A DNA stretch of 64,000 bases from IDS-8 sp040902105 (GTDB lineage: Bacteria > Pseudomonadota > Gammaproteobacteria > Steroidobacterales > Woeseiaceae), in the NCBI GenBank assembly GCA_040902105.1, contig JBBDXW010000071.1:62001-126000 (forward strand), written 5' to 3'. Positions 1 through 9,519 of this stretch are shown here, in pieces. Below the pieces are notes generated by a model. The model saw only the letters and a program-made list of their open reading frames with translations, was not told the origin of the DNA and did no database searches. How positions within the stretch are numbered: the stretch's first letter is position 1; each line of letters begins with the position of its first letter. A program made the position numbers and the translations under genes.

Positions 1-1
1 G

Positions 2-295
2 AAGCTCGTCGCCGGCGGTAAGATCACGCCGCACGTCGACCGGCACCCGTCGTTTCATTCCGGCCATCGCATCCACGTGCCGATTTCGACCAATCCCCGC
101 GTCCGCTTCATGATCGACGGTCAGCCCTTCCAGCTCAAGGTTGGCGAGGCTTACGAGATCAATAACCAGATGACGCATTCCGTCATGAACAAGGGCGGCG
201 AGGACCGCATCACGTTCATCTTCGATTACGTGCCTCGCGAGCGGGTCGCCGGTATCACGAGCTCGACCAACGGATACCGCGTCATAGATTCGTAG
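2..295 (+). CDS. Asp/Asn beta-hydroxylase-type 2OG oxygenase, C-terminal part (5' end outside window)
   Basis: The reading frame is open from base 2 to a TAG at 293-295, so the gene starts before the window. The visible 97 residues hold the end of an aspartyl/asparaginyl beta-hydroxylase fold: GGKITPHVD (an H-x-D metal pair), then HRIHVPI, GEAYEINNQMTHSV with the second metal His, and DRITFIFDY. The same series of motifs occurs in the proteins at 54945-56906 and 61231-61911. Such enzymes use Fe(II) and 2-oxoglutarate to hydroxylate Asp/Asn or related substrates; the substrate here is unknown. Whether it is fused to other domains upstream cannot be seen. It converges on the sulfotransferase gene with only 3 bases between the stop codons. 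Confidence 0.85.
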   Translation, partial: KLVAGGKITPHVDRHPSFHSGHRIHVPISTNPRVRFMIDGQPFQLKVGEAYEINNQMTHSVMNKGGEDRITFIFDYVPRERVAGITSSTNGYRVIDS

Positions 296-298
296 TTT

Positions 299-2320
299 TC
301 AACGAAAGTGAACTTGCGATCCGACACCGGAAGAAAGGGCGGGTGCAAGGATTTCCTTCAGCGGGCCCAACTTCGGTTCGTAGTGCTTCCAATAGCCGAC
401 CGCGTCTTCGTAGATCGGCTCGCGCACCTGCTCCGAGCTGGCCGTGTTGACCTGCCGCTGGCTCTCGTGAAAGCGCAGGCAGCGCTCGTCGAACTTAAGC
501 CCGCAGTGCGCTAGCAGTCGGCGAACCTGCCCCTCCAGATCGCGGACGATGTCCTCGTAGTGCACGGTCAGGATCCGGCCGGGCATGACCCGCTCCCAGT
601 GCCGCATGACGCGCAGGTACTCCTGGTAATACTCGCCGAGCTCCGAGAGGTCGTAGCTCTGGTTCTTGCCTTGTGCGAAGAGCTGGCGGTAGTTGGCCAC
701 ACAGGTATCGAGCGCGTTGCGACGCGCGTCGATGAAAACGGCCTCCGGCAACATCAGCCGGATGAATCCGAGATGCCCGAAGTTGGCCGGCATCTTGTCG
801 GTGAAGCAAAAGGTCTTCGCGCTGCGGTGTGCGAGCGTGTGCCGGAGGTATTCGTCGCCGAACGCAAGCCAGTCGTCCGTCGACAGCTCAGCGACGATCT
901 CGGGGTACTGCGCGCCACCTTCCCGATTCTTGCCGAGTTCCGCAGTCAGCATGATGACGTAAGGGAGTTCGCCGCAGCCTTCGACGTCGCCGTGGCACGC
1001 GAGAATCTGCTCTATCAGCGTCGACCCTGAACGCGGTACGCCCGTGATGAAAATCGGTCTGACCGCCCGTCCGCCGCCGGCCGATCCGACCCTCGCCAGG
1101 AGGCCCTCGCCGAACACGCGAAGCCGCACGTCATGCTGCGCTTCGAGCTCGACGGGGTCGTAGGCGACCGCGCGGCGCTTGGCCTCGTTCGCCGTCTCGT
1201 AGTACGCCCACGCCTGCTCGTAGTCGCCCTCTTTCTCGCAGGCGCGGGCCATCGCGAACCTGAGCGCAATGGCCGAATCCGAGCCGGGCTCCGCCTCGGC
1301 GAGCCGACGGCGCATTGTTTCCCGTTCGGATTCCGTGAACGCAAGCCCCCGGAACGTTGCCAGCGACCACCATGCGTCACCGAGATCCGGCCGGACTGCC
1401 GTGCACCGCCGGTAGGCCGCAATCGACTCCTCCCGCCGGCCGTGGATGCGAAGCATATGACCGCGGCCGAGCAACGCGCGCGGATCGTCAGGATGCGGCT
1501 TAAGGACGCTGTCGTACGCGGCCAGCGCTTCCGTCGACCGTCCGACGATGGACAGGGTATCGGCCAGGGCCTGATGGAGATCCGCGGCGCCCGGCTGGAT
1601 CGTTACGGCCGTCTTCAGCGTCGCGACGGCTTCGCGAAACCTGCTGCGCTCCAGGAGAAACCATGCCAAGTCCCTGTGCGCGGGGAGAAAGTCCGGCGCG
1701 ATGCGCATCACGCGCCGCAGCAGGCCTTCGGCAGCGGCGTCGCGGCGGCCGTCAACGCAGATACGTGCCAGCAGCCGCATCGCGTGAATATTGCGCGGCT
1801 CCTTCGCCAGAATCTCGCCGCAGATGGTCTCGGCGCGATCGGTCTTTCCGGCAAGAACAAGCTGCGCCGCCTCCGATAGCGCCTTTCCGTCGGGCGAGAG
1901 CGCCAGGAACCGTCCCCTGGCGATCTCCGCTTCTTCGCGGCGGCCGCTCCGCTCGAGAGCCGTCGCCAGTCCGTAGAACGCAGATGCCTGCCGGGGATCG
2001 AGGCCGATTGCGCTTTCGTACGCAGCGATCGCGTTCGCGGGCCGCTCCGTCGCGAGGTACAGCGCGCCGAGGTCCTCGTACGGCTTCGCGAACCGTGGCT
2101 CCAGTTGGATCGCCCGCTCGAGGCACTTCTGTGCCTCGTCGTATCCGCCCTTTCTGATCAGCAATGCGCCGAGCGATGCCACGAGGTTGACGTCGTCCGG
2201 TAGCGCGGCAAGATGATCGCGGCAAAGCGCCTCGGCGTCGTCGAGCCGGTCAGCCTGCGCCAAGGCGAGCACGGTGTGGACGGCGTCCTTGACGGAACCT
2301 GGCCGGCTCGCCGCCGTCAT
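299..2320 (-). CDS. TPR-repeat protein with C-terminal sulfotransferase domain
   Basis: A 673-residue protein. About the first 400 residues are tandem tetratricopeptide repeats (for example ALLIRKGGYDEAQKCLERAI). The rest is a PAPS-dependent sulfotransferase domain: the 5'-phosphosulfate loop PIFITGVPRSGSTLIEQIL near residue 421, then TDKMPANF, a 3'-phosphate region around FIDARRNALDTCVANYRQ, and the tail motif TASSEQVREPIY shared with the paralogue at 3436-5427. It probably moves sulfate from PAPS to an acceptor chosen through the TPRs. No signal peptide is evident, so a cytoplasmic site is likely. The ATG at 2320 overlaps the stop of the upstream MTHFR-like gene (ATGA), which implies translational coupling. 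The frame stays open further upstream, but that stretch only shadows the upstream gene. Confidence 0.88.
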   Translation of the reverse strand: MTAASRPGSVKDAVHTVLALAQADRLDDAEALCRDHLAALPDDVNLVASLGALLIRKGGYDEAQKCLERAIQLEPRFAKPYEDLGALYLATERPANAIAAYESAIGLDPRQASAFYGLATALERSGRREEAEIARGRFLALSPDGKALSEAAQLVLAGKTDRAETICGEILAKEPRNIHAMRLLARICVDGRRDAAAEGLLRRVMRIAPDFLPAHRDLAWFLLERSRFREAVATLKTAVTIQPGAADLHQALADTLSIVGRSTEALAAYDSVLKPHPDDPRALLGRGHMLRIHGRREESIAAYRRCTAVRPDLGDAWWSLATFRGLAFTESERETMRRRLAEAEPGSDSAIALRFAMARACEKEGDYEQAWAYYETANEAKRRAVAYDPVELEAQHDVRLRVFGEGLLARVGSAGGGRAVRPIFITGVPRSGSTLIEQILACHGDVEGCGELPYVIMLTAELGKNREGGAQYPEIVAELSTDDWLAFGDEYLRHTLAHRSAKTFCFTDKMPANFGHLGFIRLMLPEAVFIDARRNALDTCVANYRQLFAQGKNQSYDLSELGEYYQEYLRVMRHWERVMPGRILTVHYEDIVRDLEGQVRRLLAHCGLKFDERCLRFHESQRQVNTASSEQVREPIYEDAVGYWKHYEPKLGPLKEILAPALSSGVGSQVHFR

Positions 2321-3237
2321 ACGGCTTGCCTCGGAGCCTGTCCGGCGTCGGCGAGAACGGCTGGAATTGCGGCGAGGTTGCGGGTCGCCATCAGGTGCAC
2401 GCCGGAAACACCGGGGATCGCCGCGACTTCCGCGAGCATTTCCGCCGCGATGGCGACGCCTTCCTGTTCTGCATCCCGCGCTTGCTCGAGACGCCGGATC
2501 AGCGCATCGGGAATCTGGAAATTCGGGCGGTTCCGGCACAGCCAGTACGCATCGTCTGCCGATTCCGTGATCGCAATCGACACGATCATGTCGACGCGCC
2601 GCAGGATTTTTGCCGCGACCAGGTGCCGGAACCAGCTCCTCAATATCGCCAGGTCCATGCAGACGTTCGTCATCATGAACTGCGCTCCCGCCTCGATCTT
2701 GCGGAGGAGCGTGCGGGGTGTCCAGTCCGGCTCCGGACGATGCGCCGTCACGATGCCGCCGACGTAGAAGTCGGACAGCGCGCGCAGGCGTTCGTCCGAG
2801 CGGATTCGCGTCGCCGTGGCAATCAGCTCCGTCGCATCGATATCGAGTACCGCCTTGGGACGCGGTTCGAAACCGTCCGGCACGTGATTGCCCTTTACCA
2901 GTATCAGGCTGGTCACACCCAGCGCGCCGGCGCCCAGCAAATCGCTCAGCAGCGCGATCCGGTTCCGGTTCCGGCAGCTCAATTGCATGATCGGGTCCAC
3001 GCCGTTCGCGATCAACAGCGCGGCCGCGGCGAGCGTGGACATGTGCAGCTGCCCGAACTGGTTGTCGGTAAGCAGTACGCCGTCGACGTGATCTTTCAAC
3101 AGCTTCGCCTGCTCGGCGATTGTTGTGGCGCTCGATTCCGGTGAGAGAAAGAGCTCGGCCGAAACGCAGAAATCGCGGGTGCGCGCCGCTTGTCGGAAAG
3201 TATTCACGGTCGCAGTCTGCTGAACTCGCCGGGTCAC
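2317..3237 (-). CDS. Methylenetetrahydrofolate reductase (MetF)-like protein
   Basis: A 306-residue protein with the MTHFR TIM-barrel pattern: an early acidic residue in CVSAELFLSPES, VLLTDNQFGQLHMSTLAAA, the core ILQLTC-like segment PIMQLSCRNRNRIALLSDLL, and LGVTSLILVKGNHVP. These enzymes interconvert methylene- and methyl-tetrahydrofolate with FAD. The segment that in MetF normally reads RGD (Asp120 in E. coli) reads KGN here, so activity may differ. The frame starts with GTG at 3237; another GTG about ten codons in is possible. It is first in a two-gene unit with the TPR-sulfotransferase (4-base overlap), an unexpected partner that could point to a C1-transfer role. Confidence 0.75.
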   Translation of the reverse strand: MTRRVQQTATVNTFRQAARTRDFCVSAELFLSPESSATTIAEQAKLLKDHVDGVLLTDNQFGQLHMSTLAAAALLIANGVDPIMQLSCRNRNRIALLSDLLGAGALGVTSLILVKGNHVPDGFEPRPKAVLDIDATELIATATRIRSDERLRALSDFYVGGIVTAHRPEPDWTPRTLLRKIEAGAQFMMTNVCMDLAILRSWFRHLVAAKILRRVDMIVSIAITESADDAYWLCRNRPNFQIPDALIRRLEQARDAEQEGVAIAAEMLAEVAAIPGVSGVHLMATRNLAAIPAVLADAGQAPRQAV

Positions 3238-3334
3238 GGCAGGGTGCCGGATGCCGAAACAGGTTAGTGCGTTTCGGTTTCCGCCACAAGCCGGCGCCGG
3301 CTGGCGGCCGTACCGGCGATATGATCCAATCGCC

Positions 3335-3419
3335 CTAAGTGGTCCGTTCCATAATTACGGTGACAGCCGGGATGCATCGGCGGCCGACTGTTTCCGTAAT
3401 TGTGGAATGGACCACTAAG
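3335..3419. repeat. Imperfect inverted repeat, 32-nt arms
   Basis: Arms at 3335-3366 and 3388-3419 are reverse complements with about five mismatches, separated by 21 bases. Each arm carries AGTGGTCC next to an ATAATTACGG-type core. The element fills most of the gap between the MTHFR-like gene and the next sulfotransferase, and its right arm ends 16 bases before the chosen ATG. It may be a small palindromic mobile element or a hairpin affecting both divergent genes. Confidence 0.75.
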
Positions 3420-3435
3420 CTACGATTTGCAGAAC

Positions 3436-5427
3436 ATGACAACGGACATCACCCGTCAACGGCAGTCGTTCGAAAACGTACTGGCAGAGCTTCGTGCCGG
3501 CGAACACGCCAGGGCGGCGAGCCTTTGCGAGGACGCGTTGCTTTCCTTTCCCGACGACGCCAACACGATGTGCCTGGCGGCGAAGGCCTATCTAGCCCTG
3601 CGGCGGTTCGAGCAATCCGAGCGCCATGTGAGCGAAGCCATGCGTCGATTTCCGGGTTTTGCCGGGGCGCATGACGTGTACGGCGACCTGATGCTGGCGA
3701 CGGGCCGTGCCAACCGGGCGATTGCAGCATATGAAAAGGCTGTGAAGCTCGACCCCGCCAGACCCGCGACGCTGGCCAAGATCGACAGAGCAAGGCAGGT
3801 CGCCGTCGCGGCGGGCGGTGGCGAGCGCAGCGACAGGAAGACTCCGAGAACACGCATGGCGTTCGCGGAGGAGATTCGCGAGGCCGAATCCCTGCAGCAA
3901 GCCGGCAGCGTCAACAAGGCCGAAGACATCTATCGCAGCATCCTTAAAAGGGATCCGGACCACGTCGAGGCGGCGCGCCTGCTGGCCGGCATCGCCTCGC
4001 TGAACAAGCGGTTCCGCGAAGCGGAGGTTTTTCTGCTTCGCGCCACGTCACTCGCACCGAATTATGCGCGTGCCTGGGTAGACCTGGTCGACGCGCAGCG
4101 CGAACAGGAGAAATACGACGAGGCGATAAAGAGCGCGGAACGGCTGCTGGCGCTCGAGCCGGACAAGCCGGAGTCGTACATGGTGTATGCCGGCGTACTC
4201 GGAGTCGCCGGCCGTCACCAGGACGCCATCGCCTCCTATCGCAGAACGCTGGAACTCGCGCCGCAAAAAGCAGCAGCAATGTGCGGCATGGCGCACCATC
4301 TCAAGACCATCGGTGAACAGGAAGAAGCGATCAGGCAGTACCGAGCCTGCGTCGTCGCCAAGCCGGGCCATGCGGAAGCTTACTGGAGCCTCGCCAACCT
4401 CAAGACGTTCCGTTTCGAAGCAGCGGAAGTGGCGGCGATGGAGACGCTGATCCGGGAGGGAGGATTGTCGGATGAAGCGCTGTGCATGCTCCACAACGCG
4501 CTGGGGCTGGAGTACGAGGCCGGTGGTGACTTCGACGCGGCGTTCGCGAATTTCGAGCGCTGCAACAGGCTTCGCAGAAAGCAGGAATCCTACGATCCGG
4601 TCGACACCGAAGCCACCCATGACCGCGTGGTCCGCTTCTTCGACGAGACACGCCTGCGGCAGGCAGCGGCCGCGGAGCTCTACCCGGTACCGATATTCAT
4701 CGTCGGTCTGCCGCGCTCCGGGTCGACCCTGATCGAGCAGATTCTCGCATCCCACAGCGAGGTCGAAGGCACGCATGAGTTGAGCGACCTGTCGAAGGTC
4801 GTGCGAAGGTACCGCGGCCGGAGGAATGAGCTGTTTCCGCAAACATTGAGCGGCCTCAAACCCGCCGGCTGGGCGCGGCTCGGCCGGGAGTACCTGGAGA
4901 GCACACGGAAACACCGCAGTGGTGCCCCGTTCTTCATCGACAAGAATCCGAACAACTTCGTTTTCGCCGGCCTGTTGAAGCTCGCCATCCCGAACGCGAG
5001 GATCATCAACGCCAGGCGGCATCCGGTGGACAGCTGTCTCGGAAGCTACAAGCAGCTCTTTGCGAGCGGCCAGCCGTTCACTTACGACCTCACGGAGCTC
5101 GGCGAATACTTTCTGCAGTACCAGCGGCTGATGGAGCACTGGCACCGGACGCTCCCCGGGTTCGTGCTCGACGTGCACTACGAGCGAGTCGTCGCCGACC
5201 TCGAGCACGAGGTCCGCCGGATGCTCGATTTCTGCGGGCTGCCGTTCGAGGAAGGCTGTCTGGATTTTCACGAGACCCGGCGGGCGGTGAAGACCGCGAG
5301 CTCGGAACAGGTCCGCCGGCCCATCTATTCCAGTTCCGTCAACGTCTGGCGCAACTACGAGAAACACCTCGGGGAGCTGTTGCACATACTGAAACCCCTG
5401 CTAGATGACCTGCCGGACGCCGGTTAA
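3436..5427 (+). CDS. TPR-repeat protein with C-terminal sulfotransferase domain
   Basis: A 663-residue paralogue of the gene at 299-2320. TPRs run from the N-terminus to about residue 390, followed by a sulfotransferase domain with PIFIVGLPRSGSTLIEQIL near residue 418, FIDKNPNNFVFAG, ARRHPVDSCLGSYKQLF and the tail TASSEQVRRPIY. I chose the ATG at 3436 (MTTDITRQ) because the upstream TTG at 3400 lies inside the right arm of the inverted repeat. The gene is transcribed towards the TBDR at 5548 with 120 bases between them, so the two could be co-transcribed. A cytoplasmic PAPS-dependent sulfotransferase acting on a TPR-bound acceptor is the best guess; the acceptor is unknown. Confidence 0.88.
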   Translation: MTTDITRQRQSFENVLAELRAGEHARAASLCEDALLSFPDDANTMCLAAKAYLALRRFEQSERHVSEAMRRFPGFAGAHDVYGDLMLATGRANRAIAAYEKAVKLDPARPATLAKIDRARQVAVAAGGGERSDRKTPRTRMAFAEEIREAESLQQAGSVNKAEDIYRSILKRDPDHVEAARLLAGIASLNKRFREAEVFLLRATSLAPNYARAWVDLVDAQREQEKYDEAIKSAERLLALEPDKPESYMVYAGVLGVAGRHQDAIASYRRTLELAPQKAAAMCGMAHHLKTIGEQEEAIRQYRACVVAKPGHAEAYWSLANLKTFRFEAAEVAAMETLIREGGLSDEALCMLHNALGLEYEAGGDFDAAFANFERCNRLRRKQESYDPVDTEATHDRVVRFFDETRLRQAAAAELYPVPIFIVGLPRSGSTLIEQILASHSEVEGTHELSDLSKVVRRYRGRRNELFPQTLSGLKPAGWARLGREYLESTRKHRSGAPFFIDKNPNNFVFAGLLKLAIPNARIINARRHPVDSCLGSYKQLFASGQPFTYDLTELGEYFLQYQRLMEHWHRTLPGFVLDVHYERVVADLEHEVRRMLDFCGLPFEEGCLDFHETRRAVKTASSEQVRRPIYSSSVNVWRNYEKHLGELLHILKPLLDDLPDAG

Positions 5428-5547
5428 GCCGGACGGGGCGAACAGTCCCGTTCTTGCCAACGAGGCGCGCCTGGAATAGATTGAATCAAAATAGGAAGGC
5501 GCCTTCGGTGACAGTCGCGCCATCGATCGTCGGGGGAGGGTAAGCAC

Positions 5548-8190
5548 ATGTTCCGCGGGTCGGGTCGTACAATTTCGCCTGTTGCTGCCGCAGTAGCGGC
5601 AGCACTGTATCCGGGGCATTACGCCGTTGCGCAGGACGCCGAAAGGGAGGCAGACGACTCCAGGGCGCTCGACGAGATCATCGTCACCGCGCGCAAACGC
5701 AGCGAATCGGCGCAAACCATTCCGTCCGCCATTCAGGCTATCAGCCAGGAGTCTCTCGCCGCGATGGGCGCGAAGGGCCTGGAGGATTACGCCCGGTTCG
5801 TGCCGTCGATCAACGTTGTCAACTACGGTCCCAGCTCCAGTACCGTCGTATTCCGCGGCGCCATTACCGGGGCCGGCTATCTCGGCCAGTCGACCTCGTC
5901 GGTGTATCTCGACGAGATTTCGGTCACCCAGACCGGCACCCAGCCGAACATAAGGCCCGTCGACATCGCGCGGGTCGAGGCGCTTTCAGGGCCGCAAGGG
6001 ACGCTTTACGGGTCCGACGCGCAGGCCGGTACCCTGCGCATCATTACCAACCAGCCGCTGCTAAACGAGTTCGAGGCCGTGTTCGACGGCGAGGTGCGCA
6101 CCGGCAGCGACAGCGACGCAAGCTATCGCGGCTCGCTCGTCTTCAATCTCCCGCTGGTCGAGGACCGGCTTGCGCTCCGCATCGCCGGCTACAACGACCA
6201 CGACGGCGGATTCATCGACAATGTTTTCGGCCATACCGCCGACTCGTACGGCCTCGACGGCGACAACAGGGCGCCCGCGCAGTGGGGCACGCTCGACAAC
6301 TCGCTTTCCGTGGAAGAGCGCTGGAACGACGCCGACGTTTACGGCGGCCGACTGCACCTGCTCTGGCAAGTGAACGACAGCTGGTCGACGACCCTGTCCT
6401 ATCACCACCAGACCACGGACGCCGGCGCGGACAACTACTACGATCCGTTCGTCGGTGATCTGCAGGTCGTTCGCTTCCACGATGAGTGGCGGGAAGAAAA
6501 GTTCGACATGGCATCGCTTAAGGTCGACGGCGATCTCGGTTTCGCGCAACTGGTTGCCGCCGTGTCCTATTACGAACGTGATATCAAGTATCTGACGGAC
6601 ACTACGACCTACGCGCATTACTGGTCGGCGCAGTACTGTCATGACGCTGACCCGACCTATTACAGTCCAGCGGACTTTCCGTATTACTGGACGAACCCGG
6701 ATACGGGTAACATCGTGTGGTGGCCCGTCTACTGCCACGGCCCGCAGGTAGATTCGGACTTCTTCAACAGCGCCCGCGGGTCATCGAAGGACGACAAGCT
6801 CACCGCCGAAATCCGTTTGTCGAGTCAGGGCGATACACTCGACTGGATCGTCGGGCTTTACCACGAGGAAAGCACCGACTCCTGGATATCGCCGTTCGGC
6901 ACGCCGACTCTCGGCGGCGATGCATCGACCCTGAGGTATCAGGATTCGATCTCGCTCAATTACTGGGAATGGTACTGGTCGAATTACTACGGCACGCCGA
7001 CGACTTATCCGAACGCGGAAGCACACTGGTATTCCCAGAGCCATACCGACTGGGAGCAGGATGCCGTATTCGGTGAAGCGACCTGGCACGTCACGGATGC
7101 CCTGGATCTGACCGTAGGCGGCCGGTATTTCGAGCGTTCCAACACGAACTACTACTTTGTGAATCATCCCGGCGGACCAAATTACGCCGGGGAGCCGGAT
7201 GTCACCGCGGGAGACCGCGAATACCGTCTCGCAAATGGCGGCCGGCCGCCGGGCCGCACGGGAGAGGAAGATCAGTTCGTGCCGAAGGTAAGCCTGAGCT
7301 ACAACCTCGACGACAACAAGATGGTGTACACGCTGTTCACCCGGGGTGCGCGGCAGGGCGGCGTGAACCGCAGTCGTGGCGAACCGTTTTTCCCGAACAC
7401 GTACGATTCGGACATCATGGACGACTTCGAGATCGGCTATAAGTCGACGTTCGCCGGCGGCAGTGGCCGACTCAACCTCACGGCCTACAGGATGGACTGG
7501 AGTGACTACCAACTCCAGCTCGTCGACCCGACGGACAAGCCATGCGAGGATGAAAACGGCATTCCGCTGCCGGAAAGCGAATTCTCGATTCCCGGGGTAT
7601 GCGGCCAGCCGTGGCAGGTGCTGATTGCCAATGCCGGCGATGCGCATATCAACGGTGTGAACGTAGAGCTCGACTACGCTCTCGGCGACAACTGGCTGTT
7701 AGGCATGAATTACGAGAGGATGGAAGCGGAGACCGACACCGAAGCGGATCTCGATGGCGACGGGGTCAACGATCTGGTCAAAGGCTTGCGGTTGCCGCTC
7801 GTGCCGCAGGACAAAGGCTCGGCATGGATCGAGTACCGGCGACCCATGGAGCTGTTCGGGCAAAACGAGTTCTTCATACGCACGCAGTGGTCGTATACCG
7901 GCGACAGCTTGAACATCCTCGAACCGCGGGGCCTGACCGTTCCGAATCCGCAGTTCAAGTCCGACGCCTACACGATCGGCGACCTGCGTGCCGGAATCGT
8001 CGGCGATGACTGGCAGGTCGACGTGTTCGTCAACAACCTTGCCGACGAGCGGGCGACGTATACCGTGCAGGCGGACCTGTTCGAGTGGACGGCGGCGCAG
8101 ACTGCCGAGGGCCGGCCGCATCACCAGACGCTATTTGTGAACCGGCCGCGCGAGGTCGGGGTGCGCTATATGAAACGCTGGGGGAACTGA
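5548..8190 (+). CDS. TonB-dependent outer-membrane receptor
   Basis: An 880-residue TBDR. It starts with a signal peptide ending near AVAQD, then a TonB-box-like DEIIVTARKR, a plug domain (SQESLAAMGAKGLEDYARFV, VEALSGPQGTLYGSDAQAG) and a long beta-barrel rich in aromatic, Asp and Asn residues. It ends RYMKRWGN, without the usual terminal Phe or Trp. A GGGGAGGG Shine-Dalgarno precedes the ATG. TBDRs import large or scarce substrates using TonB energy; the ligand cannot be told from sequence. The signal-peptide core (SPVAAAVAAALYP) closely resembles that of the TBDR at 62302, suggesting recent common ancestry. The sulfotransferase upstream may belong to the same unit. Confidence 0.93.
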   Translation: MFRGSGRTISPVAAAVAAALYPGHYAVAQDAEREADDSRALDEIIVTARKRSESAQTIPSAIQAISQESLAAMGAKGLEDYARFVPSINVVNYGPSSSTVVFRGAITGAGYLGQSTSSVYLDEISVTQTGTQPNIRPVDIARVEALSGPQGTLYGSDAQAGTLRIITNQPLLNEFEAVFDGEVRTGSDSDASYRGSLVFNLPLVEDRLALRIAGYNDHDGGFIDNVFGHTADSYGLDGDNRAPAQWGTLDNSLSVEERWNDADVYGGRLHLLWQVNDSWSTTLSYHHQTTDAGADNYYDPFVGDLQVVRFHDEWREEKFDMASLKVDGDLGFAQLVAAVSYYERDIKYLTDTTTYAHYWSAQYCHDADPTYYSPADFPYYWTNPDTGNIVWWPVYCHGPQVDSDFFNSARGSSKDDKLTAEIRLSSQGDTLDWIVGLYHEESTDSWISPFGTPTLGGDASTLRYQDSISLNYWEWYWSNYYGTPTTYPNAEAHWYSQSHTDWEQDAVFGEATWHVTDALDLTVGGRYFERSNTNYYFVNHPGGPNYAGEPDVTAGDREYRLANGGRPPGRTGEEDQFVPKVSLSYNLDDNKMVYTLFTRGARQGGVNRSRGEPFFPNTYDSDIMDDFEIGYKSTFAGGSGRLNLTAYRMDWSDYQLQLVDPTDKPCEDENGIPLPESEFSIPGVCGQPWQVLIANAGDAHINGVNVELDYALGDNWLLGMNYERMEAETDTEADLDGDGVNDLVKGLRLPLVPQDKGSAWIEYRRPMELFGQNEFFIRTQWSYTGDSLNILEPRGLTVPNPQFKSDAYTIGDLRAGIVGDDWQVDVFVNNLADERATYTVQADLFEWTAAQTAEGRPHHQTLFVNRPREVGVRYMKRWGN

Positions 8191-8219
8191 GCGAAAGCCG
8201 CACAATCGGTGAGTTCCCG

Positions 8220-9158
8220 TCAGTCGTCGTGCGGCCAGATCTCGAGGCCGTGGATGGCGTTGCGGATGTCCATCGTAAGGTTCACGGTGCCAACGGTTAT
8301 CCCGGTCTCCGTGTCGTAGACGCTGACGGTCGAAGGGGATGAGCCGCCGACGATCAGCCGGTTCCCGGCAGTGCAAAGCCCGCGACCGAAAGCCTGCCGG
8401 GCAATCCTGGAATCGTCGATGCCGGCGAACAGGATCTCCGATTCGTCATAGCGCTTGATGGGGAACGCCCGCTGCCGGCCGTCCCGCCCGACGTAACGCA
8501 CGCAGTCGGCGGCTGTGTCGTTGAACAGCACCCCGCCGTTCCATGGCTGTGCGTTGTGCGCGCCGGCCGGCAGGTTGCAAACCTCCGTCACAAGCATTTC
8601 GTGACTCAGGTGCAGCAGCGCGTTCGTGCGCAGGCCGCTCAGGAATATGCCTGATTGATCGATGTGCACCATGTTGATGTGGAGCTCGTTGGCCGCCGCC
8701 GGCCCGAGGTCCGACCGCGGATCGAAGGTAAAACCCGACCACGCCCCGTATCGCCGCTGCAGATGAAAGCCCCACTCGAAGCGCCGGCTGTCCAGGTCGA
8801 ACGCGAGGAGGCTGTCGTATCCGGTCGAGGTGAGGAATATCTTGCGGTCCATCCGGCAGATTTCGTGACAATGCTTCAGGTAAAGGTTCCTGAAAGATCC
8901 CTTGATCGAGAACCCGCGGTCGAAGCAGAACAACTCGTCGCTGGCCGCAATGTAGATGTCGTCTCCGTCGAAGGCGATGCCGCGCAGACCCCGATCGGCG
9001 CCGCGACCTTCGAAATCGATTTCGCCAGTGTTCCAGTCCACCAGCTGCCGGCCGGTGCGGGTCTCGAAGTCCAGCATATAAACGCCGCCGTGACTTTCGC
9101 CCTGCCGGCTTCCGCGAACGACCGAGGTCACTATGAGCCGGGGCAACCTGATTGACAT
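8220..9158 (-). CDS. Beta-propeller protein of unknown function
   Basis: A 312-residue protein without a signal peptide. It has repeated blade-like segments such as GGVYMLDFETRTGRQLVDWN, DDIYIAASDELFCFDRGF, KIFLTSTGYDSLLAFDLDS and NRLIVGGSSPSTVSVYDTET. A conserved-looking HCHEICRM and NELHINMVH could line a binding site. The pattern resembles uncharacterised propellers of the TIGR03032/DUF4915 type, which I recall near TPR-sulfotransferase genes, but I could not test this. It converges on the TBDR with 29 bases between the genes. Function unknown; it may bind or sense the substrate handled by the neighbouring locus. Confidence 0.72.
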   Translation of the reverse strand: MSIRLPRLIVTSVVRGSRQGESHGGVYMLDFETRTGRQLVDWNTGEIDFEGRGADRGLRGIAFDGDDIYIAASDELFCFDRGFSIKGSFRNLYLKHCHEICRMDRKIFLTSTGYDSLLAFDLDSRRFEWGFHLQRRYGAWSGFTFDPRSDLGPAAANELHINMVHIDQSGIFLSGLRTNALLHLSHEMLVTEVCNLPAGAHNAQPWNGGVLFNDTAADCVRYVGRDGRQRAFPIKRYDESEILFAGIDDSRIARQAFGRGLCTAGNRLIVGGSSPSTVSVYDTETGITVGTVNLTMDIRNAIHGLEIWPHDD

Positions 9159-9519
9159 TCGAAGGACTTCCGAGCGGGATGTTCATTCGATTCAAGCAGA
9201 TCGACCGACGGCGGACAATCACCCAAGCAGGCCATCGGCTTTTAGGAGTGCCCAATGCCTGGCCCGCACGCCGAGTTGGGTGCCCATCCGGGAGGTAAGC
9301 GTTTGTAGTGAAGCGATCTGACCCTGTCCGTCAAAGCAGGTACAGCTTTTCACAGATCAGACCCTCAGGTTGTGCCCACTTTGGTGCCTGGCCCACGATC
9401 TCTTTCCGCTACTCAGCGTCACTTACTGCGTCGAGTATTTATCGATTAGAGCGGCATTACCGGAGGTATGAACGCCTCTGGCCACCATCTGCCCCTGGTG
9501 GATTGGCGTGGTTTACGCG
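9159..9519. other. Intergenic stretch with short degenerate repeats
   Basis: No gene is visible. Two near copies of TGCCTGGCCC (from 9256 and 9385) and two of GATCWGACCCT (9315-9325 and 9355-9365) suggest worn remnants of a repeat or mobile element. The first part also holds the promoter region of the propeller gene. Confidence 0.4.

Noticed and set aside
299..3289. A single 996-codon minus-strand frame covering the sulfotransferase and beyond
   Set aside because: Its first 323 codons lie over the MTHFR-like gene in another frame and have Arg-rich shadow composition; the sulfotransferase starts at ATG 2320 in an ATGA overlap.
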